Of a stretch of DNA of 64,000 bases, positions 55,395 to 64,000 are shown in pieces (within the stretch, counting starts at the first letter, position 1; the number at the start of each line of letters is the position of its first letter). Location: contig WNNJ02000181.1 of the NCBI GenBank assembly GCA_012934845.2, positions 105,403 to 169,402 on the forward strand, read 5' to 3'. The notes below the pieces were generated by a model. The model saw nothing but the letters and a program-made list of their open reading frames with translations, made no database searches and was not told where the DNA came from. The position numbers and the translations under genes are program-made. Origin of the DNA: Pomphorhynchus laevis (lineage: Eukaryota; Acanthocephala; Palaeacanthocephala; Echinorhynchida; Pomphorhynchidae).

Positions 55395-57256
55395 ATGTAC
55401 CAAATGCAACTCCTTCTGGCAGCATAAAATCATCACTTCATTCAATCTAAGACTCTCTAACATACATTTAACTCAATCCTTGCTCGCTCCTCTTCGCCGT
55501 GCAACATCAATGCCAATGATTATTTGTCATTTCTCCAGACTAAAGTATCCACGTTGCTCTCTCACACCCCGGTCTCCATCCTATCCCACTCTGCCCAGTC
55601 TAATCTCATCCTTCCGGAACTCTTTCATCTTCTCCCTGTCTCACCTACAGAAGTATCATCTGTCCTCATGTCCTTGCCCAACAAAACCTCACCTGCCGAT
55701 CCCCTGCCTACTCACAAATTAAAATCTATATACTCATCGATATCCCTATTTCTCACAACCTTGTTTGACTCGTCCATCCGCAGTCGTACTTCCCTTCACA
55801 CTGGAAACCCGCAATCGTTCGTCCCCTCCATAAGAAACAATCGCTCGACCTCTCCCTTCCTTCTAGCTATCGCCCCATTTCACTACTCCCTACTCTTTCT
55901 CAGCTCTTAGAACGCCTCATCTTAATACAAATCAACGCTTATCTCTCCTCATCCAATCTGTACCCTCCTTTCCAATCCGCTTTCCGCTCTAATCACTCGA
56001 CAGAAATCGCATGCATAAAAGTGTACAACGACTTACTCATTTCTCGAGACAAGGCTCTATATAGTGTTCTCATCTCCCTCGACCTCTCCTCCGCATTCGA
56101 CATTGTCGACCACTCCGTCCTCCTTTCTCGCCTTCGTTATGATTACGGCTTTTCTTCCTCCTCCGTAGCATGGTTCGCCTCATATCTATCCGACCGTTCC
56201 TTTCGCGTCTGTTCTAATTCATCATCCTCCCCTCCCATCCCTATTTTTTTGCGGGGTACCACAAGGTTCAGTCCTAGGTTCCCTGCTTTTCTCTCTTCTG
56301 CTTGGCGATCTATCTCCGTTTATCAAACGTTACTCCTTTAATGTCATGCAATACGCCGATGACATTCTAATCTATGCTCATGCATTCGCAAATCGCATAC
56401 ACGATATCGGCATTTCTGCCTTTAACTGTCTTTCTTCTATCTACAAACGTCTCTCCAATCTCCATCTCGTTAAATCCCGAAAAGTCCAAAATAGTGTGGA
56501 TCCTCCCCGTAAACCAAACATATCTCCTCCCACTGTATATTTTGCCTCATCGATCATCCCCATGGTCCACAATCTCACTTTCTAAGGCTTCCATTTCGAT
56601 GATCACCTTTCCCTTAAACCCTTCGTCCGTGACAAGGTCCGCTCATCTAACTTAATTCTCCGTGACATCCGCCGTATCCGCTCCCTTATCGACTTCCGTT
56701 CTTGTATGTCTCTTCTTTCATCGCTTCTTTTCCCTAAAATCGATTACTGCCTTAGTCTTTTCGCCAATTCTCCAAAATCCATCATTTTACCCCTACAACG
56801 AATAATCAACATCGCCGTTCGAGTACTCTTTCGTCTCCGTCGCTTCAACCACACATACTCATATTTTGCCTAACTCTCCTGGCCCACCATCCACATCCGC
56901 ATCAAATTCCGCCTTCTTCTCGTTACCTTTCGTCTCATCGCTGTCCGCTTCCTATCGTTCATCAACCTTTCTTTCTTAGACGATACTCGCCCCACCTCGC
57001 TATCGCTTCGTTCCTGTCATACCTTCTTACTCCACGTTCTTAATTACTCCAACAACTACGGTCTCTGATCCTTCCTCGTCGCCGCCTCACTCGCCTGGAA
57101 TCAACTCCCTCTCGACGTCCGCCGCGCCCCCTCCTTTATCACATTCAAACACCTCCTCCGTTCACACCTTCTCGACACCTGATTCACAGTCTTGTTTTTT
57201 GTTGTGGTCATGTAAGCGTGCGCTGGCACGCATTTGCCACGTTAAAATAAATCCTT
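55395..57256 (+). mobile_element. L2-1 LINE, rear half
   Basis: This plus-strand copy is 5'-truncated (starting GTACCAAATGCAACTCC in the pre-RT linker) and reaches the 3' hairpin tail at 57,256. RT: LDLSSAFDIVDHSVLLSRL in 56,021-56,341, then MQYADDILIYAHA (56,346-56,585). A one-base difference breaks the frame at the GVPQG motif (TTTTTTTGCGGGGTACC). The post-RT region lies in several frames. It is close in sequence to the copy at 31.3-34.95 kb. Confidence 0.85.
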
Positions 57257-57477
57257 TTTTTAATACATAAAAAGGTTAAATTGAATTTATCACTTAATTA
57301 TGTTAACTCTATGCTTGTACTTAATACATCCAAATACGCAGACAGATCCTTTGATATAGAAAATTAAGGATGGCTTTTGGCAGATTGATACGATATTCGG
57401 AAACCAAGATTAGAGATAAAATTCAAAGTATGATAAGCCATGAATCGCTCGAATTACAGCAGATGTTAGTTTAATTT

Positions 57478-57690
57478 TACATTTTACGAATTTAAATCAT
57501 TTCTGATTTCAAATTAAATTAACGTTGGTAGGAGAAATTATATATTCAATTTGAAAATAGAAAATAATTGTCTTACATGTAGAAAAGTAATCATTTAAGT
57601 AATTGCGCTGACTATACAATATTAAATGAGTTCTTTTACTGAATGACTACATGATTTTCCTTTAAATGAGTTCTTTAATTTACAAAGATA
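57478..57690 (-). repeat. Repeat F fragment
   Basis: AAATCATTTCTGATTTCAAA, TTAAATTAACGTTGGTAGG and GCGCTGACTATACAAT match repeat F near the Ty3/gypsy fossil. No gag or pol sequence accompanies it, so it is a solitary unit. 57,257-57,477 shows nothing else. Confidence 0.55.
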
Positions 57691-58104
57691 TGTAATTATT
57701 CGAAATGCGATGTATTCCGATTGTTCAATTTAAATCAAAAGTCCTTTCAAATATTCAAGACGCTAAACGCCGATTAATGTTTCGCTTATTAAACGCTAAT
57801 AATTAGCGTTATTAATAATAATATTATTAATTATTATATACAGGGCTTTGACCGAAAAGGCCGTTTTGCCCGCTCATCGTACCTTACACCACATGATACA
57901 AACATATCAATTACAACGAAACCAACGTCAGAAAAGGAATCAAGCAATTTACCGTTTGATGATACTCTAGTGATTGCACAATAAGTTGCGTACTTTGATG
58001 AACATATGACCAAAAGCGTTTGGGCGAGCTACTAAAAGATTGCACAATTTGGTCCTCATACTCTGATAGTTGGTTTATTAATAATATTATTAATATGAAG
58101 GAAA
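57691..58104 (+). other. No gene recognised
   Basis: AT-rich. It includes the palindrome AACGCTAATAATTAGCGTT (57,792-57,810) next to ATT/AAT repeats. The stretch AGTTGCGTACTTTGATGAAC at 57,984 is LINE-like (CR1 minus), but the evidence is too short to call. Confidence 0.4.
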
Positions 58105-58107
58105 GTG

Positions 58108-58560
58108 TTTTTATGTGGCAAATGCACACAGACTCTGTGCTTACAAGCCCACAAAAGCGAAACGTTGAAAAATAGTTACTCGTTTAGAAGCATCTAAAGT
58201 AGCTTTTTTGAAAAAGGGGAGTGAATATTAAGATCGCAGGTGATCAGGTAGGGAATTCCAAAGTATAGGAGCAGCGATGTGTAAATATCGACGGATAGAG
58301 TTGGTTGAGTGACGATGTGCGTGAAGCATAAGATAAGCACATGAACGTAGGTGAGTATAAAGTGAGCGAGATTCACTTAGAGTTGGCAGATAGATATAAG
58401 AAGGATAATTACAATGGAGAAGGCGATAAGTTAGACAAAGCAGACGAAAGCGAACGAGGTGTTTAATACATAGGCATCCAAGTTTTGATAAATAGGATAT
58501 GTGATCGTATTTACGATGTCGAAAGAGGATGCGCACAGCAGTGTTAATGATGCGCTGAAT
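58108..58560 (-). mobile_element. L2-3 LINE 3' end
   Basis: This minus-strand 3' end belongs to a third L2 subfamily. The tail has TATGTGGCAAATGCACACAG with a hairpin whose stem differs in sequence from L2-1. The C-terminal ORF2 block (58,536-58,228) reads HRKYDHISYLSKLGCLCIKH, SRSLYTHLRSC and LWNSLPDHLRS, equivalent to the L2-1 and L2-2 C-termini. It is 5'-truncated near 58,560. 58,562-58,825 shows no gene. Confidence 0.72.
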
Positions 58561-58825
58561 AGGTTAAAGGGATGACTTTGAAGAGAAGACGAGAAGACTA
58601 AGAGAAAATATTTATCTCACATCACAAATTTGCGCAATAATGAACGATGGTTGGCGTCAAGCTTCATTGTCGTGCCGTATGGTGGTTTGGGGATCCGCCG
58701 TTCATCAGACATTGCTCTTTCGGCTTTTTTTATCGTCTGAAGTGGCAACGAAGGAATGCGCCAACATTTTTCTAAATAACTCTACACATTGCCCACATTT
58801 TGACGCTGGCTACTTAACTTGGTTG

Positions 58826-61262
58826 GCCAATAATAATACAAATTTATTTAACCTGGCAACTGCGTACAAGCTGCACGCTTACAAGTCCATTAACAAAAAA
58901 TGAAAAAGTCAAGCAGATAAACTGCCTTAATGGGATCGGATTAGGCATTTGAAGCCCGACAGGGAAGTTGATTGGTGTATATGAATGGGCAGATGATTCC
59001 ACGATATAAAAGCAGCCACCACGAAGGAGCGGAGTCTAAAGGAGGTAGAGTAGTTTGATACATGTAAAAGAAGGGAACTACAGGAACGCAAGGAAGAGTA
59101 AACAGGACGAGAATTATCAAGAAAAGGAAGGTTGAGAAATGAAGGAGTATGAAAAGTTACAAGGCGACATGCAACAAGAAGAAGACGAATTCGAACACGA
59201 CAATAAATTGTAGGCAAATCGAGAGAAACAAGATGGTGGGATGTATGATCAAAACGACGAATACGAAGGATAATTCGGACGGCTGGTTTAACGATGTGTT
59301 GTAAGGAAAGAAAAGTGGATTTAGGTGAGTTGGAAAATATACTAAGACAATAATGGAGTCTAGAAAATAGGAGATAAGATATGAGAGTCATACAAGAAGG
59401 GAACTCAATCAATCTACGAACTTGATGGAGGTTGCGGATAATCAAGGTAGATGAGCGTACTTCATCTCTAAAGAAAGCTTTAATTGAAAGTCGGTTGTCG
59501 AAATTGAAGCCTAGGAAAACGAGATTATCAACGGTAGGAAAAATTGTGCAATTTAATGATAAGGAGGGATGTTATAAGCCGAGGCATCGAGGTAGGATCC
59601 AACTAATTTTGGATTTATCTGGATTCAGAGAAAGGCGAAGGGAAAAATATGATTGGAAATCGAGACAAGACAGTCGGAAGCAGAAACACTAAGATCGTGA
59701 ATACGATAAACAGGTGCATGAGCATAGATGAGAATGTCATCAGCATATTGCATAACATGGAAGTTAAATGTTTGAGAAATCTAAGACAAATCACCGAGAA
59801 GAAGAGAGAAAAGCATAGGGCCTAATACGGAGCCTTGTGGAACACCAGACGGAATGGACGAAGGATGGGATAGAGAAGAGTTAGAATAGACGCGAAATGT
59901 ACGGTTTGATATATATGAAGAAAACCATGATACAGTGGGTAACGAGAAGCCATAATCATGACGAAGACGATGTAGAAAAATCGAGTGATCGACGATGTCA
60001 AAAGCAGACGATAGATCAAGAGAAACTATGACACTACATAATTCGAGATCGCGCTATATGAGTAAGTCGTTATAAACTTTAAGACAGGCAATTTCAGTAG
60101 AGTGATTAGAGCGAAAAGCGGCTTGGAAGAGAGAAAATAAGTTGGAGGAAAAGAGATATGTATTAACTTGCTTGAGAACGAGACGCTAAAGGAGTTTAGA
60201 GAGGGTTGGGAGAAGTGAGATAGGACGGTACGAAGATGGCAGTGAGGAGTCAATAGGTTTCTTTTTGATGAGAGGACGAACAGTGGCGCATTTCCAGATG
60301 GAAGAAAATGTACGGCTACGGATGGACGAGTTGAACAATGTGGATAGGAAGGTTGAGATAGAGGAGCAGATATTTTTAAGCAAGTGAGAAGGAATTTGGT
60401 CGGAGTGAGAGGGTTTATTAGGTAATGACAGCGGAACGGAAGAAACGTCATCAGATGAAACGGGAAGAAGGTGGAATAGCTCTAAGAGGGAATTATTTAA
60501 AGAGAAGCGAGGGTACAAGGGGGCTATGGGTAGTAGGGAAAGTAAATTAGATAGCTTAGTTTGTAGATAAGAAGAAAATTCATAGGGATTTATATTACAA
60601 GGAGTAGATGATCGTGAAAGAATCGACTTTAAGATTTTCCAATGAGATTTAGAGTTGGAAGATGACTCGAGTTGATTTCGCCAAAAGATAGTACGTTTAG
60701 TACGTATAAGAATAAGATGTGAACGGCGTAGAGAAAAGTAGGAATCACGGAGATTTGGAGGGAGTGATTTGGGAGAACGTTTAAGAAAGCGATTATACAC
60801 ATGAAAAGAGTGACAGAGTCTAGCTTAGAAAGACTACAGTCAGAATCGAACAAGGGTGCATGGCGCAAGCGCTGAGAACGTCGGAGTCGACTAGGCAGAA
60901 GGTTATTGATGATAGACATAAGTTCAGAATCAAACAGAATGCAGAGATCATCGGTAGAGATAGTTAAAAGGAAGTGAAAAGATTGAAGAATTGAGTACGG
61001 CTGTGCAGAGAATAGGGGTATTGAGAAGTTTTCAGGGTCAACTTGTTGTGGATAATGGTGGCGGCGGAGTAGGAGGATGGGGACGAGTAAGAGTGACAAG
61101 GAAATGATCGGACAAACCAGGATCAGTAATTGACAAGGAGGTATAGTCATTGAAGCAGTTAGGAACAGCAATGATGTCGAGAGCACCGCCGAGAATATGA
61201 GTTGGGCTTGTTGAAATTAAGTTATAGTTAAAATTAGAAAAAAGATTAGTTAATTGATCTAG
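58826..61262 (-). mobile_element. L2-2 LINE, 5'-truncated
   Basis: This minus-strand L2-2 copy runs from its tail at 58,826 (TTTATTTAACCTGGCAACTG, hairpin GCGTGCA GCT TGTACGC) to the endonuclease at 61,262. It carries post-RT (59,445-58,927), RT (60,800-59,820 in several frames, with VRPLIKKKPIDSSLPSSYRP and SLLPTLSKLL) and the end of the endonuclease (LGGALDIIAV at about 61,170). The YADD-equivalent region lies near 59,720-59,750. It is more complete in the RT than the nested copy at 18.2 kb. It is broken many times. Confidence 0.82.
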
Positions 61263-61337
61263 ATTGATCCAGATTTAACGTAGGAACGGATCCCGCTAAC
61301 TATGTTGGTGGTACATGAAACAATATATAATATTGTA

Positions 61338-61412
61338 GATTGTACCCGGTTCATCATCGGGTACCCCTACGTCTTCCGACATTGTTACCTTGTAGATTTG
61401 ACGTGTGCTTAC
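61338..61412 (+). repeat. Dispersed repeat, copy 2
   Basis: This is the partner of 75-165 (GGGTACCCCTACGTCTTCCGAC, split as GGGTACCCC and TACGTCTTCCGAC). Nothing else is recognised between 61,263 and 61,634. Confidence 0.5.
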
Positions 61413-61608
61413 AGAGATGTCAATAGAGAATGCATCTTCGCTGTTTTTAAACCCCTTACACAGAGTTTGCAATGCACACGTCTCCGCCATTCGACCACGC
61501 GGGTCTTAATTTAAATAATATTTGATGAATTATATTATAAATGTCGATATGTTAAAGAGATCAAGCAAGCGTGTTTAATAGTTGTTACTCGATAATAATT
61601 TTGCATAT

Positions 61609-61614
61609 TTTATT
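61609..61614 (-). promoter_or_regulatory. CMSS1 poly(A) signal
   Basis: AATAAA on the minus strand lies 20 nt beyond the CMSS1 stop, so the 3' UTR would be very short. Confidence 0.6.
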
Positions 61615-61634
61615 CAACGGATAAAACTTTCACT

Positions 61635-62378
61635 CTATACAATCAAGTATTTCGCCTGAGCACATTGTTTGACACATGTTTTTATCAATTCGCATAAATC
61701 TTTTTTAAGTTCAATCATATCTGTCATTGTTCGCAATTTTACATCCCGATAGGTCCAGTCTAATACGATAAACAATCTATGGCCAGAGAGAATATTTATA
61801 ACATTGTTGTCGATAAGTTGTCGAACTCGTGTTGGTGTACCGAACGCAATACTAATAGGTTTATTTGCTGAATTTTTTAAATCAGATGATTGCTTGCTAA
61901 ATGATTTGTGTTTGGAAAAAGCAAAAGTCCATTGGAGTCGATTTAACCTCCACAGAGAATGTAGTGATTCTTTATAATAAATGCAACGCCTTGCCGATCC
62001 ACAGATAACTAACAGCTTTGATTGTTCATCATTGTTTACTATTTGCTTGTAACGCTTTTCAAGAAACGAAGAAAGTTTATCTATTGATTTTACTATCTTT
62101 ATACTAGACGGGTTCATCTGTATTTCTTGAAGTTCAATTTCGGTCAATCCAATATCTTCGCTAAAGTATCTGTACACAACATCGATTACGTCACTTTTTT
62201 TGACCATGTTTTCATTTTGTTTTATTTCAATGCATTCTTGTTCACTGGATTTACAAATATCATCAATTAATCGCTTATTAATTTTTGTTTTATTACCACC
62301 ATGTACATCACCACTTTGTCTCTTTAAACATTCAGTTCTGTCACTTATTTGGCAATTTGTCGATAGATCGTCAGCCAT
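61635..62378 (-). CDS. CMSS1: CMSS1/Cms1 family protein (small ribosomal subunit assembly)
   Basis: This intact 247-residue ORF starts at a true ATG (62,378) and ends in TAG (61,637-61,635). It matches the Cms1 family, which has a degenerate helicase-like fold and is associated with the 90S pre-ribosome. Human CMSS1 is about 280 residues. The conserved parts are LLVICGSARRC (about 125-135), SIAFGTPTRVRQLID (about 175-189) and LFIVLDWTYRDVKLRTMTDM (about 199-218), which correspond to the GTPGR and FDWNWRD motifs of the vertebrate proteins. The N-terminus is charged and starts MADD like human CMSS1. There is no intron in the frame. The spacing from FIP1 is about 7.4 kb of retroelements, with opposite orientation. 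Confidence 0.88.
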   Translation of the reverse strand: MADDLSTNCQISDRTECLKRQSGDVHGGNKTKINKRLIDDICKSSEQECIEIKQNENMVKKSDVIDVVYRYFSEDIGLTEIELQEIQMNPSSIKIVKSIDKLSSFLEKRYKQIVNNDEQSKLLVICGSARRCIYYKESLHSLWRLNRLQWTFAFSKHKSFSKQSSDLKNSANKPISIAFGTPTRVRQLIDNNVINILSGHRLFIVLDWTYRDVKLRTMTDMIELKKDLCELIKTCVKQCAQAKYLIV

Positions 62379-62495
62379 CTTAAAAAATTACCTACAAATC
62401 ATTAATGTTAATACACTTTTTTGATTAATGTTTAATTGGTTAAACTTGTTTTATTAAACCAATTAACTGAACTCGTTCGAATAAAAAATCTTATA

Positions 62496-63287
62496 AAACT
62501 CGTTCGAATATATACCCTTCCCAAGATTCAATACATGTTACGAACTTCGCCGTGTTACTGTAGCCCGCTAATCGCATCTTACGACGACAAGCTGAAGAGT
62601 ATTTTGTCTTCGACTGATCCTGGGCGAAGAAGAAGAATACCAGGCAACATTCCCTATCGACGTAGGCGGCCTCAGTTTCACTTGGGCTCATGACGTCGCG
62701 ATTCATCCTACTGTATTTCCACCGCATCCACAAACAACCCGATAGATCAATAACTCACGGTCTAGATTGCCGATGTTCCATATGCCGACATGCCTGTCAT
62801 GCAAAGGTCAACGATATAATTCGGAGAAGTTAAATGGCTACAGATCTACCACCCAGTCTTGAACTCATGGGTCTGCCGAAGACCGACGGCAAGCGACTAG
62901 ACGGCGTTACCCTGGTCGCTTGGAAAAACGGATTGTGCATCGATCGGAACTTTACGTGTCTAAATGCCTTGAATCAAAGCAACCAACACTTGGCGGTTCA
63001 TGATGCTGGAATTGTCGCAAAAGAGACAGAAACCCGAAAATACCGAAAATATGTGGATTTGGACCCTCGCCAACACATGTTTACTCGAATAGTAATCGAG
63101 ACACTAGGAGCGGTGGGCCCGATTATCTTGAATTTCTACAGGAACTAGGCCTGTGTTTGGTTAGACGAACCGGGGACGTATGCGCCTTTTCCTTCCAAAT
63201 GCAGAGGACCGGCGCCGTAATTCAGCGGGAGAACACGGCCTGTTTGCGGGAGTTCATGTACGATCCTAATATACGCAATTCATAATT
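62496..63287 (+). mobile_element. RT-element relic, C-terminal endonuclease-like region
   Basis: Plus-strand translation gives LPKIQYMLRTSPCYCSPLIA (post-RT region), then HGLDCRCSICRHACHAKVND then IIRRSL (zinc-binding region), then LELMGLPKTDGKRLDGVTLV and AWKNG (62,834 onward), KYRKYVDLDPRQHMFTRIVI then ETLGAVGP. After a frameshift near 63,130 come LGLCLVRRTGDVCAF and QMQRTGAVIQRENTACLREF. This order (LRTSPC, HGLxC...RH, DGKRPDG, ETLG, IQR) is characteristic of a widespread invertebrate retroelement ORF whose last domain has a restriction-enzyme-like look. The usual WD in that domain is altered here. It is a decayed copy without the RT. Confidence 0.65.
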
Positions 63288-63605
63288 GATCAATGCCGAA
63301 ACAAATGTTTTAACTAATAACTCGAATATTGGATTATTTAAAAGTTTTCGGTAAATTGAAATAATTTGAAATTATGATCACGTATCTTGCTCAGGAATGA
63401 AAATCATGTGTTATACATACAATATGATCTAGCAGCTCCAGAACTCTCGCTCTGACAACACAGCTAGGGCCAGCATATACTAATTGCGTGAAATCGTGTA
63501 AATTTTGAATTGCAGCAAATCTTGAGATAATATTTCTGTCACATACATTGTTATTTGCTTTTAATCGATTTTTTGCATATAGGTTTAAATTAAACTTAAA
63601 TGTTA
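63288..63605 (+). other. No gene recognised
   Basis: AT-rich intergenic sequence between the relic and the SINE. Nothing can be supported. Confidence 0.5.
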
Positions 63606-63840
63606 TTAATTTAGCTTGATTGCATCTGTGGGCTGAAATTCTTCTGATTGTGGCACGATATTTCCATCACATGTGGTGTTTCTATTTTGATAAGGCAGGA
63701 CGCTACTTATCAGCCTGGGTGGGTCTCATCAGCAACTGACCCAGACCTACATTTCGCGTTTCGACCGGATTCGAACTCAGGACGTCTGTATTTCAATTCA
63801 ACGCTACATTACTAAACTGGCTGCTCCAGCGGTGTAGATA
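63606..63840 (-). mobile_element. tRNA-derived SINE
   Basis: Read on the minus strand, a tRNA-like head has an A-box-like GCAGCCAGTTTAGTA (63,824-63,810) and a B box GAGTTCGAATCC (63,778-63,767) at suitable spacing for RNA polymerase III. A body (GGGTCAGTTGCTGATGAGAC and onward) and a 3' part (AGAATTTCAGCCCACAGATG then CAATCAAGCTAAATTAA) follow. The 3' part recurs at 63,963-64,000, where a second copy seems to leave the window. Confidence 0.68.
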
Positions 63841-63962
63841 TATATTAATGTATATTACTTTCGGTAGGGGATTGTATTCTAACGATCTATTAGAAATCTA
63901 CCTATTTGTGTGATCCGCTAGTCGAATCACTGTTTTTCATGCTGCCACTTGCAATGAATGTT

Positions 63963-64000
63963 TTTAATTTAACTTGATTGCATCTGTGAGCTGAAATTCT
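63963..64000 (-). mobile_element. SINE 3' end, second copy cut by the window edge
   Basis: AGAATTTCAGCTCACAGATG then CAATCAAGTTAAATTAA repeats the 3' part of the SINE at 63,606-63,655 with two differences. The rest lies outside the window. Confidence 0.6.

Overview
The window comes from an AT-rich, intron-poor invertebrate genome. I cannot name the phylum. It is animal because it holds single-copy animal RNA-processing genes (a FIP1 polyadenylation factor and a CMSS1/Cms1 ribosome-assembly protein) set among CR1, L2 and Jockey/I-type LINEs, a Penelope-like element, a Ty3/gypsy fossil and a tRNA-derived SINE. No prokaryotic feature, CRISPR array or rRNA was found. Most of the sequence is dead retrotransposon, often nested.

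Layout. 0.3-4.5 kb: LINE-A (minus). 4.5-8.8 kb: CR1-a (plus), almost intact, with one stop in ORF2. 9.7-10.4 kb: a decayed FIP1 copy without its middle. 11.1-12.4 kb: short repeats and a fold-back that holds a captured LINE-B piece. 12.65-15.18 kb: LINE-B (minus). 15.18-20.5 kb: CR1-b (plus), split by an L2-2 copy. 20.5-22.3 kb: dispersed, mini- and tandem repeats. 22.3-25.8 kb: Ty3/gypsy fossil (minus) flanked by the same repeat. 27.0-27.3 kb: LINE-B tail. 28.2-31.06 kb: L2-1 (minus), split by a Penelope-like element. 31.3-34.95 kb: L2-1 (plus). 34.95-39.57 kb: L2-2 (plus). 40.65-42.22 kb: L2-1 front half (plus). 42.22-45.5 kb: LINE-B front half (minus) with an in-frame tandem duplication. 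45.5-47.6 kb: LINE tails. 48.0-52.3 kb: old L2-1 (plus). 52.5-54.2 kb: the FIP1 gene. 54.5-55.4 kb: Penelope-like ends (minus). 55.4-57.26 kb: L2-1 rear half (plus). 58.1-61.26 kb: L2-3 and L2-2 (minus). 61.6-62.4 kb: CMSS1 (minus). 62.5-63.3 kb: an RT-element relic. 63.6-64.0 kb: SINE.

The two host genes act in RNA biology (pre-mRNA 3'-end formation; small ribosomal subunit assembly). Both read as single uninterrupted ORFs. The LINEs share a modular plan: ORF1 with a cysteine cluster and an RRM-like C-terminal domain, ORF2 with apurinic endonuclease plus reverse transcriptase. The L2 subfamilies also share a 3' hairpin and a 5' leader.

The observations I rate highest are: a pseudoknot-capable RNA conserved in two Penelope-like copies; many perfect short hairpins, four times in adjacent pairs; the FIP1-derived copy that lost the Fip1 motif; and a fold-back with a 79-bp identical LINE-B filler.
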